Origin: Immersiella caudata
Taxonomy: Eukaryota > Ascomycota > Sordariomycetes > Sordariales > Lasiosphaeriaceae
Assembly (NCBI GenBank): GCA_030512335.1
Contig: JAULSU010000002.1
Location: 2,604,001 to 2,668,000, forward strand
Direction: 5' to 3'
Length of the DNA: 64,000 nucleotides
A program made the translations under genes and the position numbers. The notes under the pieces are model-generated. The model searched no databases. It was not told the DNA's origin and was given only the letters and a program-made list of their open reading frames with translations. Numbering within the stretch: position 1 is the stretch's first letter; each line of letters opens with the position of its first letter. This document shows, in pieces, positions 9,572 through 21,300 of the stretch.

Positions 9572-12500
9572 GATAGTGGCCGGACTGGGAATGGTAGCAG
9601 TTATATCAAGTGAAAATCGATCACGCGACGCAGCACCTCAATCACGTCTTCGTATCTTCAGCCCTGCCAAGCCGGTCTCTAGATGGGAATGGATCGATCA
9701 ACCATGGGAGAAGCCGCTCATTATAACAAGGTGACAAGTTACGTCCGTTGTTAATTCCGGGGCGGCCCTGCTGGCAGCTCTGGCCCCAAACCCTCGCGCT
9801 TCGAGGTCCGCCCCAAACCAGCAGCTCGAGCCAGGAACCCCCCGGGCGTGTACCAGGAACCCTCCCCATCGTGTAGAGGCGGAGGTACCATGTACGATGA
9901 CGGAGCCCGGGTCGAAAAAGACTATGCCGCCGCCCTGAATACCTGCCTGTGCAAAGCGTGGCATTCTGGAAGCTGGCGATTAGCTCAGCAACATCCTACT
10001 TACCACCTATCCTCCCACACCACTCTCCCCGCACTCGACGTCTTTGCGTCTCATTCCTCGGCGATTAACACACTCCCCATGACTGACAGAAGAGAGAGCT
10101 GTCGGCCACTCGGCCCAATCCTCTTTTGACGGCGCTGTTGACTAATCGTAGGCCCCGGTCACTCGAGGGTACTTACCCCCTATTTCGGACCCATGTTACG
10201 CGGCACCGCAGAACAAAGCCACTGGTTGTAGTCTTGTTGAGTAGCTTAACGCCGCCGTAGTCTTCCGTTGTTGCACACTAGCCATTTTCCATGGCGGCGG
10301 GAGAGACGGGCGCAGGGCCTGTATGGCCGTCTCGGTACCTGGAAGCTGGTACCAGAGGGACATTGGAGAAAAAAGGGCTCACTTTAGCTCCGCGGTATGG
10401 CCGCTGATTGAAGTCCTGCGGTCTCCCGTATTCCCATGGCCAGTGCCTGTGACAGTCCCAACCCTTGTTGATAGACTCCTGACTCCTAGGTATTCTTCTC
10501 CCTGAGCGAAGTCCCCAACGCAAGGGTCTGAAGTCGCTTCTAATTTCGGAACTAGTCCTCCCCCAAACCCCAAAAGAGGGGGTGTATTACACAATCATGA
10601 GGAATCAAGGTGTCTAAAACCTGTGTCCATTGCTGTCTAACGGTCGACGAGCCGCGCATGAAGCCACAACCGGGCGTGGTCGCGATGTTCAAACGCCTTC
10701 CAAACGGATTTCGAGGCGGAGTTGGAGTTGGACACTGTCTGGTACCTGTTAGGCGCCTGAGTAAGCGCGCGGGAATCTATCATTTTCCTCTTGGGAACAT
10801 GCACCGCAACCTTCCAGAGGTGCTTCGATGGCAGCCGCCAAGACACAGGAGCGTACTTGGATGCATCCGACAACCGTCGCACAGCAGTAGTCACGTCCGC
10901 GAGGCCATCCTGGGCCCGATGACTGCGGCACTCAAGAATAACCTTAAAGTGCCCCTCATGCAGCCTATGACATCTGCCAAGCCGTGCACCGCACCCATCC
11001 AGGCAGCCGAGGGTGGGACGTCCAGGGCCTTGGTTTTGGACCCGCAGCTATTATGGTCTCTTTGTTTGTTCATGCCGCGGCTTCGTCTTCTTCGACCAGC
11101 AGAAAATCGTGGCAAGAAGGTCAGCAGCGCAGCCGTACTGCTAGGTGCCGATCAGGCGACCAGTATGCGTACGTGCAGCGAGCCGTTAGGCGGGGACCGA
11201 GTCGGCCAAATTTCGAATCACTGGGCTGCCAGAAAACAGGGTCCAGCGCCTGAACCCTGCTGCCGGTTCGGCGCCGACACAGCGGGAGATCGTCCGTGGC
11301 TTTTGCTGAAACTGGCCTCAGCCCCGCGGCCTCCACCACAGACAAGCTTCTCTTGACCTCGCACAACAGCCGGGTTGGGATGTGTGGGCTTGGGGGTATG
11401 GCGGCGCAAAGCTGGTAGAGTCCTTGGGAAAGGACAGCCAGCTTGGATCGAGCGGCTCCGGCTGGGGCAGTGTGAGGGTATTCTGGACTCCCTGTTGGCC
11501 GGCGTTATACGACTGATGCGTTAGCGAGCTTGCGTCGACCACCCACCTCCCCGGAAAACCGCCGCGAACCGGACCATCGCCGAACCGGCTAGAGACTGGC
11601 CGCGTGTCGGTGATAACGTTATGGCGAGTGGCTCGTACGTTTCGTGACCCGAGACTCAAAGGACCTTGATGAACCACTCTCCCTTTGAGGGTATTCAAAC
11701 GGCTTCCACAAGGTGCTGACGCAATAACCCTCCAGGCGCAGAAGTGACCGGTCCAGAGCAGCAGCGCGGGGGCTTTTCTGACCCCTCCGACATTCATCTC
11801 ATCTGCAATGTCGATTGAACCTGCCAGATGCGACAGACGGTCGCACGTGATGCGCATTCGCACTCACTCGCCCGCATCTCTGTTTTTGGATGCTTTGTGA
11901 TCGAGAGACGGCGTCGCCGCTGTATGTCAAATCTTCTTGGGCTGCGAAATCTGCCCCGCCATTTGGGGGCGCGATGAAAGCGCAGTTGCCTTGGTTTTCG
12001 AGAGTGCAAAAGGACGACATCACTAGCCTTGCGCGCACCTCGGGTTTCGGGATGCGCAGGTTGATATGAGACTTACGGTCACCCAGCGTGTAGCTGGCAC
12101 CGCGCCTTGTCGTCCACTCGCCGTGACTGCCTCCTTAGGAAAGGGCGCACCCGTCGGTTCGTTGATTTGCAGTCTCCACACGCTGTCTTGCAGCATCGAC
12201 GGCAAGCCCATCAGCGCTTACGGGAACAGGTCAGAGGGGATGCAATGCAGGGTTCTCACCATCGAGAGCGACGCGACTCAGCTGTTTGCACGCGAATCAA
12301 CAACCATTAGTCGTGCGCCCTGCAGGGGACTTCTGGAACCCTGCGGTCGGATAAGGGGGGTGCACAGCCCGATAAGGCTCCCGGAGAGCATCGTCGCCGG
12401 CCTTCTGGGTTGCGGATGGAGACCATACCGGCGCGCACGACGGGCTCGAACTCGTAGTGGTCGCCCTAAAGTCATGACGCTAATATTGGATGATAAACGG

Positions 12501-13422
12501 AAGAAACCGAGATGTGCTTTTTGGCTTCATACAATGCTGACAAGCGACGCCGGATTAAGGCGAAGGCTGGGGCGCCTTGTGTCTTCTGTTTCAACTCGAC
12601 TCGTTTGCAGTCGCAAACCCTACCCAGCAAGGCAGAGACGCCAATAGCGGAGGAAGAAGTCGGTTGACCACAGGCCAGCTCCCGGCGCTCTTCCATTTGC
12701 AACGGCCCGGACGAGCTTGCCGCGAGCGCGACCCGACGCCGTGGGAAGGCGCAGGGTCGGGGCGGGATGCCAAGACCCAAGTGCCGCGTTCATGCGATGG
12801 GTATTCTTGATAAGTCTGTAGACGGCCAGGACTAACTGTTTGGGGGAAAGTGCGCGGTTTTGTTCGTCGTCGCAATTGGATGCGCAGGTCCCAGAGGTAC
12901 AACGACCGGTGTTACTGTCGGTCTTTTACTCACAAGAGGTAAGAGTTGCTCTGCAGCACCGCATCGTTTGGCGTTCTGGAAATATGGGGCATATGTAGCC
13001 TTTGAAGGGAGGCTGAAAACGCGTTTTCCATATCCTCTGACACTCAAACGCGGCCGCAAAGGTGCAAAAGCGCAGAGCGCATGTACATCTGGGGAACCGC
13101 CCCTTCTTTGATGCAAGAGCTCGTCTAAATGCACGCTTGCTAAGACCGGTTTGCCATTCGCCAACTGTCATGGGACAGCTCACGGGCGGCAGCACCCGGA
13201 GCCGGGAGCCCAGCAAACACAGCAGCAGCCTGACCGCTCTAGTTGGCCGTTGACTTCAGGCTTCGCGAACAAACACGGCTCCCTGCGGGCATTCGAGGCT
13301 ATACTCTAGCTGGGGATGCAAACAAGGCAATGCAGCGAACAATGAATTATTCCCCCGTGGTCTTGGATCCTGCCTGAGTGATCACTGCCCCAGCGTTCCG
13401 CACGCTGCACCCCCACTCATCA
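9572..13422. other. 3.9 kb gene-free block between the Zn2Cys6 regulator and the C78 peptidase
   Basis: Largest gap in the window, between divergently transcribed genes. It has several open frames of 180-250 codons (10610-11356 +, 11318-11863 -, 12066-12647 +), but these overlap on both strands, are rich in Arg/Pro/Cys, show no motif and lack plausible exon structure, which is what chance gives in GC-rich DNA. No tRNA, terminal repeats or transposase motifs were seen, and it is not AT-rich. It most likely holds a long regulatory region and leader of the regulator, a non-coding RNA, or decayed sequence. Confidence 0.5.
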
Positions 13423-15322
13423 ATGGAGATGGAAGAGACCCGCGATCCGAGTCGCGACGGCATGGCGGAGGATAACAGCAACGGCCAGCCGATGGTCTGC
13501 CCGTTTTGCGGATGGGAGGCTACAGACGGCGAATATGTCATGCTCCTAGTGCGTTTCCCACAAATTCCTCCGATTTGAGCTCTGTCGAGTCGACGCTCTT
13601 TGTCTCGGGCTCGTGCCTTCCATTTCTTCGTATCAGGGTCTCCAGTGGCAGGCACGCAGACACACCCCGCCGCTAACAGTCTTTCTTGTAGCATATGGAA
13701 TCTCTGCATCCAGAGGGGGAGGACTCTCCGTTCACTGTCAAAGGCGACGACGGCACGGTCGGCACCAGAGCGGACGAGGACCTACCGTACGCCGAGTGTC
13801 CAGTCGAGGGTTGCGGCGAGCTTCTCCCCTTCGACGCGATGGACTACCACATTGAGCTGCACGCTGCAGAGGCTGGCGCCGATCTTGATGGTGAAGCCGG
13901 GCAATCCCCGATCCGCGACCCCCACACAAGCGGCTCCTCCTCATCCGGCCCCTCCAGAGCACACCGAGACGCCGAACGCCAGCGCCGAGCCGAGTCCAGC
14001 CAGGCCAAAGCCATCTCGGCATGGAAGCGACTCCTTCGCATGCCGGAATCGTCGTCGTCCTCCTCTCACTCCTCAAAGCATCACCATCGCAAGGACGCAA
14101 AGTCGACCACTCCGTCGGATCCAAGTCGCGGGAAACGGCTCGGGGTAAGCACCCGACATTCTCTTCCGCAGGCAAACAAACCTGGCTTACGCGTTTGCAC
14201 AGAAAGCACAGCTAGGAAAGTATGCCCACGAAGACCGCATGCCCGAGTGGCTTGTCTCCCTTCTTCAGAACAGCCGTCCAGTCGAGTCAGAAGGCGTAGT
14301 CCCGGTCATCGCCCAGTTGCTCGAGCAATGCTCAACCACAAAGTATGCTTACCTATGCCACCCGCGCGTCCATCACATCTCCAAGCTTAAGAAGGAAGGT
14401 AAGAACTGATGCCTGCCCGAATTCCTGGTACGGGCCGCAGCGCTTACGGAAACTTTAGGAGGTTTCTGTGGCTACCGGAACATTCAGATGATGACCTCAT
14501 ACATCAACGCCGTCAAGTTTCAAGGATACCAGAACCTCGGCCGCAGGATACCGACAATATTCCAGATCCAAGACCTTATCGAGTCCGCCTGGGACGCCGG
14601 CATCAATACTCAGGGACGATTAGAAACCGGTGGCATCAAGGGGACTAGGAAATATATCGGGACCCCCGAGGTATGTTGACGCCATCGACGGGGACATTTG
14701 ACCAATACTAAACTAGACTCAGGCTTTGGCCATGTTCCGCCTCTTGGACATACCGTACGTTCTCCTTTTCTGCATCATCAAGATGTGCGGAGCACTGACC
14801 ATGCGTGTGAAGCTGCGACGCTCAGGGGTTTAAGAACCGAGAACCGGGCAAGTCGGAGGCCCTGTTAATGGAATGCGTAGAAACCTACTTTCAAGGGGGT
14901 GTTGTCGATCCCACTCAAAGGATTCGGCTAACCAGCCTGCCACCGCTGTACTTCCAACACGCCGGTAGTTACATCCCACCTCGCACGCAGAGACACAAGA
15001 AAGGCCATCATGGCTGACAGGTCAACAGGACACTCTATGACTATCATTGGGTTCGAAAAGCTGAGATCTGGAGCCAAGAATCTCATCGTTTTCGACCCGA
15101 TGTTTCACGATGCTACAAACATTATTAAGCTGATAGGGCGCAAGTTCGAGTACACATTCCCCGACATGGCACTTAAGTCTTACCGTCGAGGGAGCAAGTA
15201 CCTGAGAAGATACCGCGAGTTTGAGGTTCTATCGTAAGTCCTTCGAGGAATGGTGGCCTGTCCGCTCTACTGACAGACTTCTCAGCTTGAGACCCCCTGC
15301 GAGCGGATTCCCGCCGGTATAG
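13423..15322 (+). CDS. C78-family deubiquitinase, ZUP1/Mug105 type, with N-terminal zinc finger
   Basis: Cysteine peptidase related to human ZUP1 (ZUFSP), a K63-chain deubiquitinase linked to genome stability, and to fission yeast Mug105. Eight exons: 13423-13548, 13692-14144, 14203-14398, 14459-14670, 14723-14754 (32 nt), 14813-14964, 15029-15233, 15286-15322; phases agree throughout. N-terminus: CPFCGWEATDGEYVMLLH...H, a C2H2 finger whose His pair follows intron 1, then a second CPVEGCGELLPF..H..H finger-like motif, then a Ser/His-rich linker. Catalytic part: nucleophile in GGFCGYRNIQMM, catalytic His in AGHSMTIIGFE, Asp in VFDPMF, the expected Cys-His-Asp order for C78 enzymes. It is shorter than human ZUP1 and lacks an obvious MIU helix. 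The start is the first ATG before the finger. Confidence 0.82.
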
Positions 15323-15483
15323 TACACCACAAGAGCATCAGGCACGCGAAGGAGATGGAAGAGCAACGGTTGCGTTCGAGAAATGAGCGGTCCAGCGAGC
15401 ACATGAGTTCCCCTCCGAGTCTTTACTCTTCATGACAGATCCCATAGAGCGTCTACACAGCAGAGCGCAGAATTTAATTATCC

Positions 15484-16288
15484 TCACGCAGTCATCTCCC
15501 TTGCGAACCACTCTTGTAGTTTTGTGAGAGCTCGGCCTCTGTGTGAGATCTTGTTCTTCTCCGACTTTTCCATCTCGGCGTAGCTATGTGGTGTCAGCTC
15601 CATCTTGCACTTCCCAGGGTGAGATCTACCTACGTCTTACCATCATACTCGAAGATCGGATCCCAGCCTGCACACATTAGCCACAGCCGCTCAAAGGGGG
15701 TCTCAGGTGGCCGGGCATACCGAAGTTCGTAGGCCCCCTCGCAGGGACAATCTTGCCGCCAGTAATGCCCTGGAAGAGAATAGGCTCGTGTCCCGGCCCT
15801 GGCGAGTATCCAAATGTGCAAACAGCCTTGGCGGACTTGTCTTCGTAAGCCGCGAGCAGGTTGTTCAGCCCGTCGTGGCCGATAGACTCAAGGAACCACT
15901 TGCTGCGTCCCCATCAGTAACATACAAGACAAGACAAACCCATCTCACCGAACATACATGTAGGGCCCCGGGAGCCCATTCAGCGCGTTGAAGCACAGGC
16001 ATGTATCTTCTACTAGGACGGGACCTTGGACCTGTTAGTCTCGTTAGCTATTAGTGTCTGATCTGAGGGATTCAAGCAGTAAATGATAGTGGACCGAAGT
16101 ACCAAGTCAGCAGCGCGACGGCATTTGTCCAGGGTTACTTCTTCGAGGGTTCCTTGGATCTCGAGGAGGTCGAGCTTTTTGCTCTCGACTTGGATTGCGG
16201 GCTCGAGGATGGCTTTGACTTCGCTGAGCTTGTTGGCGTTGCCAGTGATGAAGTTCACAATGTGCCGGACGGGGGTGGGGGTTGTCAT
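15484..16288 (-). CDS. HAM1: Inosine triphosphate pyrophosphatase (HAM1 family)
   Basis: Hydrolyses ITP, dITP and XTP to monophosphates, keeping deaminated purines out of nucleic acids. Five exons; intron joins give DKCRRAADL-VQGPVLVEDT, LPGPYI-KWFLES, NFG-WDPIFEYDGKT-YAEMEKSEKNKISHR, all in phase, about 188 aa, usual for the family. Motifs: ITGNANKLSEV (nucleotide-binding start), EDTCLCFNAL, GPYIKWFLESIG, FGWDPIF, and SHRGRAL near the C-terminus. The family-like start is ATG 16286-16288, but the same frame stays open upstream for about 90 codons with ATG codons up to 16558, so a longer N-terminus is possible. The last donor is ambiguous: GTAAGA or GTAGGT eight bases later; the second restores the family GKTYAEM. 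Convergent with the C78 peptidase gene, 161 bases apart. Confidence 0.92.
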
Positions 16289-16730
16289 TTTGGATTGGCG
16301 TGTTGAAGGGGAGTTGGAAAAGGGCTGGCAACCGGATTGGTGAGGGTTTGGTTTGTGGTTGTGAAGGGGCATGATGGTGGGAATGAAGGTGTTGGGCGAG
16401 GATTCCCCACTGTGTGGTGGTAACACCCCGGTTGTTGCATACTGTAAGAGTTTTGGTGAGGTGGGCGTGCCCGACGAGTGAGCCCCAGTTGGGGCGTTGC
16501 TGCGACGGGACAATCCCATAGAGTGAAAATGAGCGTTTGGAGGTCTATTACATATCATGGCAGGAGGAGTTTCTTGCGAGTGGCCTCAAGACCTGGCAGC
16601 TTGTTGCAGAACTACCAATTTTCTCTATCCGCGGCCCCTATCATACCTCCCCTCCCACTATTCTAGCCTAGCCTAATCCATACCATATCGCCCTAGCCCT
16701 GTTAGAAACCACACAACTATAGGAGGGACT
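16289..16730. other. Intergenic between HAM1 5' side and FAP7 3' side
   Basis: 442 bases. The first 270 stay open in the HAM1 frame (possible N-terminal extension or leader). The rest is the FAP7 3' flank. Nothing else recognised. Confidence 0.5.
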
Positions 16731-17348
16731 CTATGTAGCGGCGGCGTTATTCTCTTTCCACTGCTTCAGCCAAGCCTCAATCCGCTCCAAGTTCGAGTCC
16801 ATCTCCTCAGCCGTCGCGCTCTGCAACTCAACCACAATCTCCTCGTCGTACGACTCCCGCGCCTCATCCAGAAGCACCTGCATAATCTCTGAGTCGATGT
16901 TCTCCTGGAGCTTCACCTCAGGATACTTCCTTGCTGTAAGCCGATCGTATAGCGTTGCCGTATCCACGCGGAGCACGACAACAAGATCAATCCAGGACTT
17001 GGGGAAGAGGTCGCAGGCGTGCCAGTCTATTATGCACCCGCCCTGTTTGACCTCGTCTTCGATGGCATCTAGGAGCTGTTGATATATCAGCATCTATTTT
17101 GACTTCGTCCTCTCAATGTGTCATGCGCAGAGAGGCAGGAACATCCAGGACAAAAGACCTACCTTGTCCTCATCGACAATCCAGCTTTGATACTCCTCAT
17201 CCCACCCTTCGTGACACTCCCTATCCTTTACAATGGTGTTGATTGAAATGTGCTTGAGCCCCGTGCGCTCAGCGAGTTGCTCAGCATGGCTCGTCTTGCC
17301 TACACCAGGTGTGCCCGTGATGATTATGTTGGGTGACGTGCGCGCCAT
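16731..17348 (-). CDS. FAP7: Adenylate kinase 6 / Fap7 (nuclear NTPase for 20S pre-rRNA processing)
   Basis: Small adenylate-kinase-fold NTPase that with Rps14 drives the final cleavage of 20S pre-rRNA to 18S during 40S subunit maturation. Two exons, 17163-17348 and 16731-17075 (176 aa). Motifs: Walker A GTPGVGKTS, HISINTIVKDRECHEGWDEEYQSWIVDEDK, then the GGCIIDWHACDLFP segment and the lid-type LRVDTATLYDRLTARKY. An acceptor 15 bases further upstream would add five codons in frame; I chose the one giving the family-like DEDKLLDAIEDEV. An in-frame ATG at 17399 would add 17 residues, but the MARTSPNIIITGTPG start fits the family. Confidence 0.93.
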
Positions 17349-18307
17349 TTTGCTTGTCTGGTGCTGCTGTGCTTCCGGAGGAGAATATCCCCAGACCACC
17401 TCTATGAAAAATATGCCCTTGCCTGGGTGTTAATTTGCGTAAGTTTGGCTGATTTGAACACCTGAAGTTCAGATGAGATTGGAACGAGCGTGAGTGGGTT
17501 GCATATGTCTGGGCCGAAAATATTTTTCCAAAGCGAGCAGCGAAAAAGTTACGATCTGAAATGCAAGATCCAGGAGCCAACCAAAAATCGATGACCACCT
17601 CACAACGGCAGACCTGAACACTCAGTCGAGAATATCGAACTTCTTTCCATGCTTTGCTATCTATCTACAAGAATACCTATCTATCATCGTCTAAATCGCT
17701 CTTCCCCCAAAATCTTTGCCATGTGCTAACAATTGAGCGCTAAGCACACCCTGCAAACGAGACCGGAGCGAACGAAAACAGCGACGTACATAAGCTGCAT
17801 TGATACAACTAGCTGTTACACTCGAATCCAGCCTGAGTTACCATCATTTCATACAATGTCTTCTGCCTTTTTGAAGAGAAAGCTGATTGCTTCCTAACCT
17901 GCCGAGGCCCGAACTTTCACGACGTCGTGTTGGCTTGGTTGCCGGTTGCGTCATCACCACCCAATTTCGATATCTTGCCTAACATTCATCTCGTGCTCTT
18001 TCGTCCCTTCCCCTTGACACTCGCTCATCCAATGAAGCGCAGCTTGCGTTGTGTGTTTGTGTGTGTCTGATCGTCGAGCATCTGCTCCATTCACCACAGC
18101 GACACGAAATATAGTATATGTATGCCGAAGTAGAAATCATGTTGGATATTCCGGAATCGCCAAAATTCGGCACGCAACTCAATTTCCGTTGCTCCTAGCT
18201 TTCAGTGCTCTTCTTGAGCCACCGAAATCGCTGTTCCTCCAGGGATTGAGCAGCACCGAAGTCGGGCTTTGTGTTGGTAGCCTGTCTGTGAGGGAGCGAG
18301 GCGCCAC
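17349..18307. other. Intergenic: FAP7 promoter and myosin V 3' region
   Basis: 959 bases. It contains the FAP7 upstream region and the 3' flank of the class V myosin gene. No supported gene or RNA; the short ORFs lack family resemblance. Confidence 0.55.
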
Positions 18308-21300
18308 CTAGGCGCTCGCCGAGACCGCCTCTTGACCTTCATCCACCTCTGTCAGATCATTCATGCTATGGTTATCGAAGTCGCCACCCTGTGAGCCGTA
18401 CTCCAGCTTCTCTTGCTGGGCAATCGCCTGCGCCGATACGATCTCAGCCAAACGCTTCAGCCTGGGTGTTTGCAGCCCTACCGATGATGTTAGTGATGAC
18501 TGGGTACGTTGAACAGGTGGGAACATACATGAAGGGGTATAAGTCTCCAAGGCCGTGATGACTCTTGGCTCGGCGATCTCGTACGGGCCGCTGTCGTCCA
18601 TATCGACAGCTTGAAGAAGAAGAACGTCACTCTTCTCTGTCACCCTGGAGGCAACGGCCTTCATGATCTCGCCATTAATCGGCTGCTCGTAGTCGGCGAC
18701 GAGATACTGGTTCAAAAGCTTCTGGATTTGGTTGGGAGAAAGCCTATAGAGCGTCAGTTAGTTTAGAAGGTGGCGACGGCGGCGGCGACACTCACATCCA
18801 GCAGATGTCCTGAATGATCTCGATATCGTTGAGCGTTGCCTTCTTAAGTTGCAAGAGCTTCGTTGCTTGCTGTTCAGGAGGTTAGCGGTGCGGGTCTGTG
18901 ACAGTGGCAAATCATGTTACTGACCATCAGGTGCTCGAGCTGGAGCGTGCCCTCGGGCATGTCGTGGCTCTTGCACCACTCTTCGATACGAGTGATATTG
19001 TAGTTGATTTGCAATCCGCGCTTCCACGAGAGGAAGTTGCGGCGCATCAGCAGGTCGTTGAAGGCGGTCACGCCCACCAACCTCAGAAGCTCGGTAATAG
19101 TCTGTGTGACGATGCTGTCCTCCAAGTAGTAGGCCTTCATGGCGCGGAAGACACTGTTGAGCAGGGACAGCAGGTTGTCCATGCTGTAGGCGGGCTGCGA
19201 GTTGCTCTGCAGGAGCTTGCCGAGGAACCTGTTATTTTCATTCGTGACGAAGCCCGGCAGGGACTGCGACTCGATAATCGCGGGGATGATCATCTTTTGC
19301 AACTTCTTCTTCAGCACCTTCATCCAGGTGTGGTAGATGTTGAACTCCAAGCTTTCCAGGTCGTGCTTGACAATCTCCAAGAGCCGATCATACTCGTAGT
19401 TGTCAGTCTTCTGCGCCTCGTACCAGTCCTCAGCCAGGAAGACGAAGGAGAGCATCTCGTGCACGTTGGAGAGCCAGAAGGCACCCGGGTTGATGGCCTC
19501 GTCGCCATCGTGCTGCATCACCTCTTGCTGGATGGACTGCATGACGTTGGCAAGGAACCGCTCCGACTCCTTGACGAAACCGTTATTCCACATCTCTGAA
19601 GTCACGAGGTTGATGAGATACGAGGGGAAGAGCACCTCCTTATCCGAAGGTGGTGGGTTGGTCGCAGGGGACGGGATCTTGAGGTTGCGGATAAGGCCCA
19701 CAGTGACCTCCTCGTTGAGACCCTCCTCATCAGCGAGAAGCGACTCCAGTTCCATCTCGATGTTGTCCACGCCAGGAATGAACGTTGAACCAGAGAGTGT
19801 AGTCTGGCGGTTGAGGCCGGGAATTGCCATCGAGACGGGCCGGGGGTTGTAAGCCATGCTGTATCTATCCAGCTGGGAGGGCTCGGCCCCAGCGCTACGC
19901 CGCTTAGGCTTCTTAGATGACACCAAGTTAATGAGCCCCGTTGGCACGAGCGGCGCAGGCCCAGCACCGTTGGTGAGCTCTCCGTTGACCGGAGCGCTCC
20001 TCCTCGCCAACTCGAGAGCCTCCTGGAGCTCGGCCAGCTGTTGCCGAAGGGCGCTCTTCTCGGCCTCGTGGCGCTCGCTCTCTGCCCGCGCCGCTTCCAG
20101 TTCGGAGCTGGTCGCGCGGAGCGAATCCCGAAGCTCTCGCTCCTCCTCTTGCATCCTCTTGACGTTGGCGGCCGATTCGTCGAAGCTCGCTTGAAGCTTC
20201 TTCATCTCGACCTCCATCGCCTCGAGACGCGCTGCTGCGATACCGGCTTGGTTGGCCTCGGTCTGCAGCTCCTTGGTGCGAGCTTCGAGCGCGTTGTGCC
20301 GGTTCCTCCAGATGGTGACCTGGCCTTCGTAATTGTCGACTTGCGTCTTGAGCTCCTTGTTCTGCGACTTCATGGTTCCCAGCGACTGTGTCAACTCCAC
20401 AACCTTGTTCTCCAGCTTGTATGAGATCTGCTTGAGGTCGCGCGCCTCCGCTCGAACGACCTTGTACTCCTTGCGTGCGGCTCTTCCGCGCCACAAACTC
20501 TGAATGATGACGACTTTGCGTCGGTAATCCCTCCAGGCCCGGAGCTGCTGCCGTGACCTCCAGTTTCTCTGGATGATGCGGGCGGCATTGCCGACGCGAG
20601 TCTCCATGATCTCCTTGCGTCGCAGGAAGCCCTTCATGACGGCCTGGGCCATGATGACGTCCTTCCTGATCCGCAGGAACTCCTTCCGTTGCTTCTGACC
20701 GCGCCAGACTCTCTGGATGGTGATGGCGGCCTTCAATGTCCTCAACTCCCGAGCTTGCTTGCGCGCCTGGTAAGCTCTCGCCAGTGCTTGGACCTGGATG
20801 ATGGAATTGCGGGCCTGCAAGTACTTTTTTCGGTAGTACTTGGCCTTGAGATTCTTTTGAATGAGAATGGCACACTCGTTGAGCCTGTTTGTCCTCAGGT
20901 TCTCCAGGAACGCCAGCATACCGGCGCGGAAGAAGATCTTGGTCAAACCCATCTGATACTTATCCAGTCCCTTGCCAGTTCCGGAGCCCAAAGCCTTGGT
21001 GAGAATGGCGGTGGCCATCTGCCTGATCTCCGAAGTCCACTGCGCCGATGGCACCAACATGTAGTACCGCAGCGCGAACTCTTCATATGTCCACCGTGTT
21101 GGGTAACCCGCACAACTAATGCGAACCGTCTCGAGCACACCGCAGGCGCGGAGCTGGCTCAGAACCATCGGGCCCTCAAACTTCCATGCCTCCTTAGCCT
21201 CGTTGGGCTTGATACATCGGATGTAGTGCACATCGGTGCTGTTGATGGTGGCCATGAGCTCAATCAGCGACGACTTGAAAATACCACCGAGAGTGGGCTT

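Noticed and set aside
10610..11356. 248-codon + strand frame in the gene-free block
   Set aside because: Starts at a non-ATG codon, overlaps other frames on both strands, Arg/Pro/Cys-rich composition typical of chance GC-rich frames, no family resemblance.
12440..12452. GGGCTCGAACTCG, resembling a tRNA T-loop
   Set aside because: No matching T-stem on either strand and no acceptor or anticodon stem around it.
12066..12647. 193-codon + strand frame in the gene-free block
   Set aside because: No motif, no splice continuation, basic low-information composition. Kept only as part of the gap description.
18898..19599. 233-codon + strand frame, and other long frames opposite the myosin gene
   Set aside because: Antisense to a well-supported coding exon with strong codon bias; no motif of its own.
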